47,947 nucleotides of DNA from Mycoplasmatota bacterium (GCA_022774645.1 JALFKQ010000036.1:1-47947); one strand, 5' to 3'; numbered from the stretch's first letter, positions 1 to 8,599 are shown. The notes: generated by a model not told the origin, from the letters alone. Program-made: numbers and translations.

Positions 1-1331
1 GCACTTTGATTTTTAAAGAAATCTGCTACATTTTTACCTTTCATTCCTGATTGAGCTCCACCTACAGCTCCACCCACCATATTAGCAAGTGTGCCAGTAA
101 ATCCTGCTCCTCCAGCAATTCCTGTTGCAAGTCCGCTTCCAAAACCAACAGCTCCTCCGATAAGTCCAGCAGCAAATTTTCCAAATCCTCCACCACCTGC
201 TGAGCTTGCCATCTTTGTTCCTAAAGCTTCATCTATAAATTTAGGTAAAATTCCTATTACTTTATATCCGGCAACTAATACGATTATACATATAAGTCCT
301 CTTGTAATAACACTTTCTTGAATTGATGCAAGATCGCCAAAGTATGAAGTTATATCTCCAATAAATGCTGCAACAAATGTTGTTATAATATATACAATAG
401 CTATTCTTGTTATAGCTTCTAAAAATACTGAAATGTATGTTTTTAAAAATGTTTGTAATGTTTTTGAACTAGTTCCATTATCAATTATTGTTACAATAGC
501 AAGTGGTGCAAGTATTTGCAAAATTATTAATTTGAACATCCTGACACCGATTTCTATTGCAACTTTAGCAATACTATATATTAAATAGAATCCCATAATT
601 GAACTTACAAATGGTAAAGTGTATTCTACATTTACACCTATGTCATCTACTATATTATGTGCTTCAGTAAAGTTGTATGTTGCACCATCTTTTACATTGA
701 TTTTTAAAGCATGTTCATCAACATAAGTTGTTGTAATTCCGCTTCCAGTTGAATCTTGATCATGCAAGAATAGTGTTAATGTTTCGTGTGCTAACCATTC
801 TCCCATATCGACATTGTCCGCGGCTCCTGCTGATCCCCAAACAAATCTTGCAAGTAAACCTTCATCATTTCCACCGACCGTTTCTACTAATTGTCCTATG
901 TATTCGTAATCGCCATCTTCTGAACCGATAATTAATAAACTTATATCATTCATAACCCCAAATAAGAATGGATATAAGATTAATAATGCTGCTGTTATAA
1001 ATAAATTTTTAACAAGTGCAGCTCCACCAGTTTTATCAGATGTAGCTTTTGCTGGATCTATCATATATTCTATTAAAGTTCTTCCAAGTTTATATAAAAC
1101 CAGTACTATAATTACTGCTTTAACTCTATCTATTAGTGGCTCCATCATATCAAAAATTCTACTAAATTTAATTTGTGACATTAGCATAAATATTTTATAT
1201 ACATAAGAAACAACTGAATATATAACACCATCTAAGAATAATGATATTGTATATAATGGTTTCATAATCCATGATGCTTTTGCTAAAATAAACATTCCAA
1301 TATTATATAGTGACATGTGTCCACTTCCCAT
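1..1331 (-). CDS. Partial TrbL/VirB6-like conjugation channel membrane protein (3' end outside window)
   Basis: An open frame runs without a stop from 1331 to the left edge (443 codons). It has several hydrophobic segments, a mid-protein soluble loop with acidic runs, and a Gly/Ala-rich region near the edge typical of TrbL/VirB6-type inner-membrane channel proteins of conjugative elements. That family forms the polytopic base of type IV secretion machines in ICEs, including those of Mollicutes. Two in-frame starts exist, 1331 (MGSGHMSLYN) and 1316; the second lies behind a purine-rich GGGAAGTGG. An in-frame TAA sits just upstream of 1331. The family call rests on topology and composition, with no catalytic motif. 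It suggests an integrated conjugative element to the left. Confidence 0.6.
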   Translation of the reverse strand, partial: MGSGHMSLYNIGMFILAKASWIMKPLYTISLFLDGVIYSVVSYVYKIFMLMSQIKFSRIFDMMEPLIDRVKAVIIVLVLYKLGRTLIEYMIDPAKATSDKTGGAALVKNLFITAALLILYPFLFGVMNDISLLIIGSEDGDYEYIGQLVETVGGNDEGLLARFVWGSAGAADNVDMGEWLAHETLTLFLHDQDSTGSGITTTYVDEHALKINVKDGATYNFTEAHNIVDDIGVNVEYTLPFVSSIMGFYLIYSIAKVAIEIGVRMFKLIILQILAPLAIVTIIDNGTSSKTLQTFLKTYISVFLEAITRIAIVYIITTFVAAFIGDITSYFGDLASIQESVITRGLICIIVLVAGYKVIGILPKFIDEALGTKMASSAGGGGFGKFAAGLIGGAVGFGSGLATGIAGGAGFTGTLANMVGGAVGGAQSGMKGKNVADFFKNQS

Positions 1332-1385
1332 CCGAATACTATAATTTTATATAGTATAAAATTCTATCAAAATTATAACATAAAA

Positions 1386-1418
1386 AAATATCAAATAAAA
1401 GTACTTTATTTGATATTT
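1386..1418 (-). terminator. Intrinsic terminator of yebC
   Basis: A perfect 14-bp inverted repeat (1386-1399 with 1405-1418, 5-nt loop) lies just past the yebC stop. On the minus strand it runs into a T-rich tract. Confidence 0.8.
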
Positions 1419-1423
1419 CATAA

Positions 1424-2140
1424 TTATAATTCTACATTGTGATAAACATTACTTACATCATCAAGTTCATCTAACATTGAAAGTAATCTTTCAAATTTTT
1501 CTTTATCTTCTCCTTCAAGTGTAACAGTATCTTTTGAGAAATATGATATTTCGTCTACTTCAAATGTTATACCAGGGAAAGCTGTTTCTAGTGCTTTCTT
1601 AGCATTATTTAAATCTGATACTTCTGTATAAACAACAACTGTTCCATCTTCTTCTACTTCAATATCATTTGCATCAACATCTGCATTGATAAGTGCATCC
1701 ATAACTTCTTCTTCTGAGTGTCCTTTAATTCCAACTACTCCTAAGTGGTCATACATAAAGCTTACTGCTCCTTGTCCTGCCATTTTAGCTCCGCATTTGT
1801 TAAATACTGTTTTAACAAAGCTAATTGTTCTATTTGAATTATCTGTTAAACATTTGATAATTAATGAACTTCCACCTTGTGCGAATGCTTCATATTCAAC
1901 TGTTTGATAGTCTTCTGCTACTCCTTTTTTAACTTTATCAATATTTCTATTAATAACATCTGCTGGTACTTGTTCTTTTTTAGCTTTTTCAATTACTCTT
2001 CTTAGAACATCGTTACTTGATGGGTCTGGATTTCCTTTTGCTGCTTGGTAAATTTCCTTTGCATAAATTGAATATAATTTAGATTTTTTAGCGGCTGTTG
2101 CTGCCATTGCTTTTGCTCTTACTTCATGTGCTCTTCCCAT
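1424..2140 (-). CDS. yebC: YebC/PmpR family protein
   Basis: This 238-residue protein starts MGRAHEVRAKAM and matches the full YebC/PmpR family length and pattern, including the early Lys/Ala-rich helix, the IEKAKKEQ segment and an acidic C-terminal half. Family members are cytoplasmic. They have been described as DNA-binding regulators and, more recently, as factors that relieve ribosome stalling, especially at proline-rich stretches. The start follows an AAAGGAG ribosome-binding site 7-8 nt upstream. It lies 23 nt after recG and is probably cotranscribed from the extended -10 promoter at 4188-4196. The product assignment is firm; which family role applies here cannot be read from sequence. 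Confidence 0.95.
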   Translation of the reverse strand: MGRAHEVRAKAMAATAAKKSKLYSIYAKEIYQAAKGNPDPSSNDVLRRVIEKAKKEQVPADVINRNIDKVKKGVAEDYQTVEYEAFAQGGSSLIIKCLTDNSNRTISFVKTVFNKCGAKMAGQGAVSFMYDHLGVVGIKGHSEEEVMDALINADVDANDIEVEEDGTVVVYTEVSDLNNAKKALETAFPGITFEVDEISYFSKDTVTLEGEDKEKFERLLSMLDELDDVSNVYHNVEL

Positions 2141-2163
2141 TTCTTATCACTCCTTTATTTAAT

Positions 2164-4164
2164 TTAATCTAACTTCGTAAGCTCATTTATAATTTTAGCA
2201 TATTCTTTATAATTTTCAAAATTATTCTCTTTATTTTGATTAAAAAATTCTTTTGAATCATCTCTCGCTTGTAAAAGTATTTTCATATCTTCATGCAGAT
2301 TAGCTATTTTAAATGACATATCTCCACTTTGTTTTACTCCAAATAAGTCACCTTCGCCTCTCATTTCATAATCTTTTTCTGTTATATAAAATCCATCATT
2401 ACTTTCACATAATACTTTTAATCTTTCACAAGATTCATCTCCGATTAATATACAAGTACAATCATATTCATTTCTTCCAACTCTACCTCTAAGTTGATGA
2501 AGTGTTGCAAGTCCAAATCTTTCAGCATCATATATTATCATCATTGTGGCATTTTTAACATCAATGCCTACTTCAATAACAGTTGTTGATATTAAAATAT
2601 CAATCTTACCGCTTTTGAATTCTTCCATTATTTTATCTTTATCTTGTTTTGATAATTTTCCATGTAATATTGCTGACTTAACTGTTTTATTAAAATATAA
2701 TTCTATATTTCTTTTTATTTCATTTACTGTTGTTAAATCAATTACTTCTGAATCTTCTATTAATGGGGAAACTATATATACTTGATGATGATTATCTATT
2801 TCATTTTTCATCATATCATATACTTGTACTAGTTCTTTTTCTGATTTAATTATTGTTTTTATTTCTTTTCTACCTTTTGGTTTTGTTTTTATATTAGATA
2901 TATCCATATCACCGTATACTGTTAATGCAAATGTTCTTGGTATTGGTGTTGCTGACATATAAAGTACATCTGGTAATAATCCTTTGTTTTTTAAACTAGC
3001 TCTTTGATTAACACCAAATCTATGTTGTTCATCTGTTATTACTAATCCTAAGTTTTTAAATACAACATTTTCACTTAAAAGAGCATGTGTACCAATTATA
3101 AAATCTATTTTTCCTTCTTTTAGTTTCTCTACAACTTCTTCTTTTTCTTTCTTTTTCATACTTCCAGAAAGAATATCTACTCTTATATTAGTACTAGCTA
3201 ACAAATTCTTAATTGATTCATAATGTTGATATGCTAACACTTCTGTTGGTGCCATTAATGCTGTTTGATATTTTGCTAAATGATTAATATAAGCAGCTAT
3301 TACTGATACTATTGTTTTTCCTGAACCAACATCTCCTTGAAGCATTCTATTCATTCTTTTACTAGATGTCATATCTTTATATATTTCTTCTATTGCTGTA
3401 TCTTGATCTGCTGTTAATTCAAATGGAAGACTTCTTATAAATTCATTTACATCTTCTGGATCTATATTTCTTAAATAACCTATTTTACTTTCTTTATTAA
3501 CTTCTTTTAGATAATTGATTTTAAACATAAATTCAAATAGTTCTTCATATTTTAATTTTATTAATGCTTTTTTAACTTCTTCTTCATTCTTTGGATTATG
3601 TATTAAATTAACAGCTGATTTTTTTGATATTAGATTATATTTTTCATTTAAATAATCTGGTACATAGTCTATATAATTATCAAATTTAGTAAGTGCTTCA
3701 TCTATATATTTTTTTAATGCTTTACTTGTAAGTCCAGTTGTTAAATGATATACAGGTATTATTGACCCAGTTTGTAGTTTTTCAAATTTTATATCAGATG
3801 CAATTACTGTATTTTTAAGAGCATCATATTTACCTATTACTGTTACTGTAAGTCCTGGTCTTATTTGACTTTTTAAAAATGCTCTATTAAATATCATAAC
3901 AGCTATCATTTTTTTGTTAGACATAGCTCTAAAAGTAAGTGAAGTCATATTTGCTCTAAATCTTCTTGTCAGTGGCACTGAATCAACTATACATTCTATT
4001 ACTACTGGTTGTTTATCAACAGCTTCTTTTATATCATTTAGTTTAACTATTTCATGTCTATAAGGATAATAATATACTAAATCTTCTATATTATTTATAT
4101 TTATATTTTTTAATGTTTCAATTGTTTTTGGACCTAGTCCTTTTATAATACTTAAATCGTTCAT
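2164..4164 (-). CDS. recG: ATP-dependent DNA helicase RecG
   Basis: This 666-residue protein has the complete RecG architecture: an N-terminal HhH-like and OB wedge domain (about 1-230), Walker A GDVGSGKT, the superfamily-2 box DEQHRFG, motif III MSATPIPRT and a helicase C domain ending in the QLRGRVGR motif. RecG remodels stalled forks and Holliday junctions by branch migration. The length is close to the usual 670-690. The start has a GGTG-type ribosome-binding site and sits behind an extended -10 promoter. The gene heads a two-gene unit with yebC. Confidence 0.97.
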   Translation of the reverse strand: MNDLSIIKGLGPKTIETLKNININNIEDLVYYYPYRHEIVKLNDIKEAVDKQPVVIECIVDSVPLTRRFRANMTSLTFRAMSNKKMIAVMIFNRAFLKSQIRPGLTVTVIGKYDALKNTVIASDIKFEKLQTGSIIPVYHLTTGLTSKALKKYIDEALTKFDNYIDYVPDYLNEKYNLISKKSAVNLIHNPKNEEEVKKALIKLKYEELFEFMFKINYLKEVNKESKIGYLRNIDPEDVNEFIRSLPFELTADQDTAIEEIYKDMTSSKRMNRMLQGDVGSGKTIVSVIAAYINHLAKYQTALMAPTEVLAYQHYESIKNLLASTNIRVDILSGSMKKKEKEEVVEKLKEGKIDFIIGTHALLSENVVFKNLGLVITDEQHRFGVNQRASLKNKGLLPDVLYMSATPIPRTFALTVYGDMDISNIKTKPKGRKEIKTIIKSEKELVQVYDMMKNEIDNHHQVYIVSPLIEDSEVIDLTTVNEIKRNIELYFNKTVKSAILHGKLSKQDKDKIMEEFKSGKIDILISTTVIEVGIDVKNATMMIIYDAERFGLATLHQLRGRVGRNEYDCTCILIGDESCERLKVLCESNDGFYITEKDYEMRGEGDLFGVKQSGDMSFKIANLHEDMKILLQARDDSKEFFNQNKENNFENYKEYAKIINELTKLD

Positions 4165-4187
4165 ACTTCACCACACAAATCTCACAT

Positions 4188-4196
4188 ATTATATCA
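4188..4196 (-). promoter_or_regulatory. Extended -10 promoter for recG-yebC
   Basis: On the minus strand the sequence TGATATAAT gives a perfect TATAAT preceded by TG one base upstream. No good -35 is visible at 17 nt. It is about 24 nt upstream of the recG start. Confidence 0.55.
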
Positions 4197-4234
4197 CAGT
4201 TTTTATTTTTTTAGAAGATAATTTTTAACAATTT

Positions 4235-4258
4235 AAAACATCTCATAAGAGATGTTTT
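4235..4258 (-). terminator. Hairpin after the DUF2207 remnant
   Basis: A 10-bp perfect stem (4235-4244 with 4249-4258, loop ATAA) lies 10 nt after the DUF2207 stop. The minus-strand U-tract is short, so termination may be weak. Confidence 0.5.
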
Positions 4259-4267
4259 TACTAAAGG

Positions 4268-4938
4268 TTACCAAGAGCCACCGCCTCCGCCACTTCCACT
4301 ACTAGCAGGGCTTCCTAAGGCAGAACTTGCAGTTCTCATGGTACTATTCATAAATGTATCAAATGTATTCATACTAAAGTTATCACCGACATGCCAAGTT
4401 AGAGGTTGCATAGAAATAGTTTCAAACTTTTTAATCCATTTATCTGATACTCCAAGTACATAAGTATAAGGTAATATATTACAAAAAATATGTTGGATCT
4501 TCTAAAACTAATGCTTCTAACTTTTCTTTTCCTGCTGTTTCTAAAAATGTTTTAAATCCTTTTAATTTTCTAAACATTTCATTTCCATATTTAGCACTTT
4601 TTCAAATGAACTAAACATGTATTTGATATAAACAATGAAATTACACCTACTATATAGCTTACCATAAAAATGATTTCACTTGATATTATAGGATATATCG
4701 TTAACATAAATGGTAAATCTATAAAAATAGCACCAAATATAATTTTCATTATTACATCTATTACTTTTGAACTTCCTTTTAAATTATCTGGATTTAACAT
4801 CAATGGATCAGAAACAAGTATTGCTATTATTATTGGGTATCCTATTGCAGTAAATGAAATAGCAATTCCCATTAATTTAATATCTCCATAATAAATGAAC
4901 GGAGGTATTGTCACTAAACAAAAAGTTATTATTGACAT
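4268..4938 (-). pseudogene. Frameshifted, truncated DUF2207 membrane protein remnant
   Basis: Three reading-frame pieces together spell the C-terminal half of a DUF2207 predicted membrane protein. The first (from 4938) has three or four hydrophobic segments. The second begins AKYGNEMFRKLKGFKTFL. The third contains NILPYTYVLGVSDKW and ends with the family's typical Gly/Ser-rich tail GGGGGSW. Removing one base from the T run 4598-4602 and one from the A run 4483-4488 (plus-strand letters) restores a continuous frame. The N-terminal signal peptide and extracellular DUF2207 domain are absent. Either the gene is decayed or the two homopolymer indels are sequencing errors; the missing N-terminus favours decay. 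Confidence 0.8.
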
Positions 4939-4943
4939 TAATA

Positions 4944-5129
4944 TTAAATATATTGATTTATTTGTAAAAGATTTTTCAAATATTTTTCTTCTATTTTCAT
5001 TAATTGATTACTTAATGCTATGAAATTTTCATTTGATTTAAATTCTGGATATGATTCAGAAATAACCATTAATTTATTAATGCCTTCTGACATTTTATTA
5101 TTCGAATCTATTTTTTGGTTTGTATTCAT
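4944..5129 (-). pseudogene. LemA family protein fragment
   Basis: The 61-codon frame contains the LemA core ISESYPEFKSNENFIALSNQL, matching the family's EAYPDLKANENFLQL helix. The N-terminal membrane anchor and first helix are missing, and the conserved RxFYN helix that should follow is replaced by an unrelated short tail. LemA and DUF2207 proteins are common neighbours, so this is probably the 5' partner of the adjacent DUF2207 remnant. The fragment begins 20 nt after the stop of the HEPN-motif gene, which suggests the upstream part was lost when that gene arrived. It is unlikely to be functional. Confidence 0.7.
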
Positions 5130-5149
5130 TTTATCATATGTTTTATTTC

Positions 5150-6676
5150 TTATCTCATTATTTCACTTTCTGTGTTTCTTTCTATTTCTAGTTCAGCTTT
5201 TGCTTTTTCTAATTGTAGTCTTTCTATTTTGCTTCTTATTTGTATTATTCTTATTATATCGTCTACATTATCTTCTTGTTTTATATCGTCTTTAGCATAT
5301 TTAGCACACATATATAAATTCATTAAACTTTTAGTTATAAATTCTTCATCTAATTCAAAAGATACTAATAACTTGTGAATTTCATATATTAATTCTATAA
5401 ATGTTAATTTTTTATTACTTTCTAACTCATTTATCAAATCTATTAGTCCTTTATTGTTAGTCATACAAGTGAATTGTTCTTCTCCACTTACATCATCAAA
5501 CAAATGTATATTGTTTGTTTCTACTTCTTTTTCTATATTGCCATGCATTACTGCATTTCTTATTCTACTTATAACAGCTTCATTTCTTTTTTTAAGTTCT
5601 TTTAGTAAGTCAGATATTGTCTTTATAAACAATTGTCTATATCTTTTAATACTTTCATGTTCATCTATTTTTACAAATGATTTATTGAATCTTTTTAGTA
5701 CTTTTTTTATACCACTTCTAGTATTTGTAATATCATCTTTTAGTTGCTGTGAATCTGTTATTTCTTTAAATTCATAATTTATTCCTAATAATGACAATTG
5801 ACTATAATCGTATTCTTTTTTATCATCTGATAATAAAAGTAATAAATAATTATATAATAATATTGTTAAAATATCACTTTCTGTACTTGAAAATCCTAAT
5901 GTTTGAGCTGTTTGTTTTAATGCAAGTTTTGCATCTTTTTTAGAACTATTTAATTTAATGATTTCTTTATTTCTATTTGCTATATCAGTATCTTTATTTT
6001 TAAAAGTATTTGGTTCTCCTAATTTTTCTAAAGTATCAAATTGTTCTCTTCTTTTATAATAATGTTTTTTTGATATAAAGTTTGCTAATTCTTCATCATA
6101 TATTTTGAATAAATTCCCATCTTTAAAATTAGCAAATACATAATTAATTTCTTTTTCATTTACTTTTTGATAAAGCCAATTTAATAAGTCTGGATTCATT
6201 TCACATTCAAAGATATGTTCTATTTTTTTACCATTTTCATAAGTAAAATATCTATTATCAACTTTAATTACTTTTCTATCTAAATCAAAATCATATTTTC
6301 CATGAGCAAATGAATCTCTTAATCTATCTATACACCATACTGCTTCTTTTAACTCATTATTATCAGATCCGTTTACTAATTCAACAGTCTTATATGCTTC
6401 TTCAAATGTTCTTTTTCCATCTACTGTATATCTTAATGTTTGTAATAAATGCTTATACTGTGTTAACAATGCCGGAGTGTATTCACTATTTTCATCATAT
6501 ATTATTTTTGTATTACTTCTATCATTTATATCTTTTTGAATTATTTGTTCTTTTAAAACTAAAAAACTAGCAATAGAAAACATAAAATAGTGCTTTTCAT
6601 CTAAATCAATTTCACCATTTGTTAAATATGCATTTATTAATGCTTTTGAAATTTTTAGCATATCTACTTTATTCAT
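5150..6676 (-). CDS. Uncharacterised protein with two HEPN-type R-x4-H motifs (candidate ribonuclease)
   Basis: I do not recognise this 508-residue protein as a named family. It carries two HEPN-like motifs, R120-DSFA-H125 (followed by GKYD) and R373-NAVM-H378 (followed by GN), each in a predicted helical context. The R-x4-H signature is the catalytic motif of HEPN ribonucleases, found in defence toxins, Abi proteins and, in pairs, in Cas13. The protein is rich in Lys, Glu and Asn, with a charged C-terminal coil (about 465-508) and no signal peptide. The start has no ribosome-binding site, but TATGAT lies 11 nt upstream, suggesting a nearly leaderless mRNA. It stands alone beside a lemA-DUF2207 relic. 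RNase activity is inference; non-catalytic HEPN domains exist. Confidence 0.6.
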   Translation of the reverse strand: MNKVDMLKISKALINAYLTNGEIDLDEKHYFMFSIASFLVLKEQIIQKDINDRSNTKIIYDENSEYTPALLTQYKHLLQTLRYTVDGKRTFEEAYKTVELVNGSDNNELKEAVWCIDRLRDSFAHGKYDFDLDRKVIKVDNRYFTYENGKKIEHIFECEMNPDLLNWLYQKVNEKEINYVFANFKDGNLFKIYDEELANFISKKHYYKRREQFDTLEKLGEPNTFKNKDTDIANRNKEIIKLNSSKKDAKLALKQTAQTLGFSSTESDILTILLYNYLLLLLSDDKKEYDYSQLSLLGINYEFKEITDSQQLKDDITNTRSGIKKVLKRFNKSFVKIDEHESIKRYRQLFIKTISDLLKELKKRNEAVISRIRNAVMHGNIEKEVETNNIHLFDDVSGEEQFTCMTNNKGLIDLINELESNKKLTFIELIYEIHKLLVSFELDEEFITKSLMNLYMCAKYAKDDIKQEDNVDDIIRIIQIRSKIERLQLEKAKAELEIERNTESEIMR

Positions 6677-6773
6677 AACATAATAATATCATACTTTAAT
6701 ATTTCTGTGTTATAATTTTTATATAATTAGGATTTTGATACTAAAATTTTTTATATTTTTTGTTTAATTTCAC

Positions 6774-6802
6774 TTGACAAAATAGTGGTTTTACATTAGT
6801 AT
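6774..6802 (+). promoter_or_regulatory. Sigma-A-type promoter for leader and radical SAM gene
   Basis: A perfect -35 TTGACA (6774-6779) is followed after 17 nt by TAGTAT (6797-6802). Transcription would start near 6809-6811, at the first leader hairpin. Confidence 0.75.
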
Positions 6803-6810
6803 ATAGACTT

Positions 6811-6909
6811 ACCAATTCACTATTAGGCGAATTGGTGCTAGTATCACACTAGCCAACCCCTTTTTATTCTTTTTTCCGGACTGTCCACAGGGGGTGGCAG
6901 TCCTTTTTT
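6811..6909 (+). ncRNA. Structured 5' leader ending in an intrinsic terminator (candidate riboswitch/attenuator)
   Basis: The leader holds three consecutive hairpins. Hairpin 1 is an 8-bp perfect stem (6811-6818 with 6829-6836). Hairpin 2 is GCTAGT/ACTAGC (6837-6842 with 6848-6853). The third is a strong stem (6878-6883 with 6898-6903, plus CCAC/GTGG inside) followed by six T, a classical terminator just before the gene's AAGGAG site. The segment CCAACCCC (6853-6860) can pair with GGGGTGG (6891-6897) in the terminator's loop and 3' arm, so antitermination or a pseudoknot is possible. It matches no riboswitch class I know. Regulation of the downstream gene is inference from position. Confidence 0.6.
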
Positions 6910-6928
6910 ATGTTTATAAGGAGTCAAA

Positions 6929-7858
6929 ATGATTAATAAATTTAAATATTCTTCTGATAATAAAAAATATTATACATTAAATTATTATTATAGAAATAAA
7001 TACAATTCTAAAGTATTTAAAGTTAGTTTAAATGCAGGTTTTGGATGTCCTAATAAAAAAAATGGAAATGGATGTATTTATTGTTTAAATGGTAGTGGTG
7101 AGAATAGAGGTATGTCTCTTACTGAACAATTTAATATAGTTAAAAACACTATGGAAAAGAAATGGAAAAATAGTAAATACATTGGTTATTTTCAAGCAGA
7201 TACTAATACATATGCTCCACTTTCTAAATTAAAAGAATGTTATGAAAGTATTCTTAACATTGATGGAGTAATCGGTCTTAATATAGCAACAAGACCTGAT
7301 AGTATAACTGATGAAGTATATGATTATTTAGAAGAACTTTCAAAAAGAACGGATTTAGTTGTTGAAATAGGCCTACAAACAATACATGAAAAAACTGCTA
7401 AATTAATTAATAGAGGACACTCACTTGAATGTTTTAATGAATGCATAAAAGAACTTAGAAAAAGAAATATAAATGTAGTTGTTCATATTATTAATGGACT
7501 TCCTTATGAATCAAAAGAAGATATGATTGAAACCATAAAATATGTTTCTAATTTAGATATACAAGGTATTAAAATACATATGTTATTTATACTAAAAGGA
7601 ACTGAACTTGAAAAAATGTATAATTTAACTCATTTTCATGTTCTTACTAAAGAAGAATATATTGATATCGTATGTGATCAACTTGAATATTTAAGAGAAG
7701 ATATCGTTGTTAATAGAATAACTGGAGATCCAATAAAAGAACTCACAATCGAACCAAAATGGTTATTTAAAAAATTCTGTGTATTAAATGATATAGATAA
7801 AGAAATGGTAAGAAGAGATTCTTATCAAGGAATTAAGTATAATAAAAATGCTGATTAA
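6929..7858 (+). CDS. mnmL: TIGR01212/YtqA-family radical SAM protein (MnmL-like tRNA modification enzyme)
   Basis: This 309-residue protein has the TIGR01212 family opening: KVSLNAGFGC then a cluster C40-x8-C49-x2-C52 for the SAM-bound 4Fe-4S cluster. It continues with GYFQADTNTYAP, ATRPDS, VEIGLQ and HIINGLPYE, all hallmarks of the YhcC/YtqA group. In Bacillus, YtqA (MnmL) works with MnmM to convert carboxymethylaminomethyl to aminomethyl groups on the wobble uridine of some tRNAs. The start follows AAGGAG at 5-nt spacing. It is preceded by a structured leader with its own terminator and promoter, which is unusual for this family. No mnmM homologue is in the window, so the exact reaction here is inferred from the family. 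Confidence 0.8.
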   Translation: MINKFKYSSDNKKYYTLNYYYRNKYNSKVFKVSLNAGFGCPNKKNGNGCIYCLNGSGENRGMSLTEQFNIVKNTMEKKWKNSKYIGYFQADTNTYAPLSKLKECYESILNIDGVIGLNIATRPDSITDEVYDYLEELSKRTDLVVEIGLQTIHEKTAKLINRGHSLECFNECIKELRKRNINVVVHIINGLPYESKEDMIETIKYVSNLDIQGIKIHMLFILKGTELEKMYNLTHFHVLTKEEYIDIVCDQLEYLREDIVVNRITGDPIKELTIEPKWLFKKFCVLNDIDKEMVRRDSYQGIKYNKNAD

Positions 7859-7870
7859 CTCAGCATTTTT
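7844..7870 (+). terminator. Terminator of the radical SAM gene (probably bidirectional)
   Basis: An 11-bp stem (7844-7854 with 7860-7870) includes the stop codon and is followed by T residues. It also faces the convergent broken gene on the minus strand. Confidence 0.8.
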
Positions 7871-8599
7871 TATTTACTTGTAAAATATCCTGGTAAAGAT
7901 GTTCCACCATTTAATCTAGCATATGTTTTATCTACTTTACTACTGTTGTAAGTTGTACCAGAGCCACATTTTAATTTTTTGCAATCATAAAACATTAGTG
8001 AGTTATTATTAACTTTATTGACAATAAATTTGTCAGTTGCATAAATTGTTTTTAAATTTGTGGAATTATAAAACATATTACTCATGTTTGTAACTTCATC
8101 AGTTATTATAGAATCATTAAAGTTTATTTCTTTAAGATTTGTTATATATACCTGCAGGACCACATGCTATATATTGATAAAATCCAAAAAGAGAAGAAGA
8201 ATTTTTTGGAAATGATATTATTCCATCTGCTACTATTGATATATCATATAATGAAGAACTCTCACTATTTGGTTTAATATACATTTTAATAGAACCATCT
8301 TGTTTTTCAGATACATCATACATTTCTGCTCCATCAATAGTTCTGTTATCACTGTAAAATTATATACTAGACACGGCACTTCTATCAGTCATTCCAGATA
8401 CCTATTTTATTGCCTTTCATATTTTCAGAAATATATTTTTTAGATACTTCTTTATATAAAGTTTTAACTTCTGCTAAAAATAACTCTTTCTTTGTTCTAT
8501 TAAACATTTTAATAACATTAGGTAAAGCTATTATAACAAGTAATGCTAATATTACTATTACAGCTAATAACCCAATTAATGTAAACCTTTTTTATTCAT
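7870..8599 (-). pseudogene. Broken prepilin-like surface protein with a BspA/DUF285 repeat tail
   Basis: The gene starts at 8599 behind GGAG with MNKKG, then needs one extra base in the A run 8583-8585 to continue as FTLIGLLAVIVILALLVIIALP, a type IV prepilin signal with Gly in place of the usual Glu at +5. The frame is lost again around 8390-8400, meets an in-frame TAA near 8355, and is lost near 8155. Beyond that lie DUF285/BspA-type motifs VTNMSNMFYNSTNLKTIY, seen in surface leucine-rich-like proteins. Four or more lesions make a pseudogene far more likely than sequencing error. It follows the ASCH gene by 20 nt on the same strand. Confidence 0.75.

Noticed and set aside
91-931. Plus-strand frames in the first kilobase
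   Set aside because: They lie antisense to the continuous minus-strand membrane-protein frame, have proline-rich or low-complexity translations and no ribosome-binding sites.
5150-6676. Calling the double-HEPN protein a Cas13
   Set aside because: Two R-x4-H motifs fit, but the protein is far smaller than typical Cas13, and no repeat-spacer array or other Cas gene is in the window.
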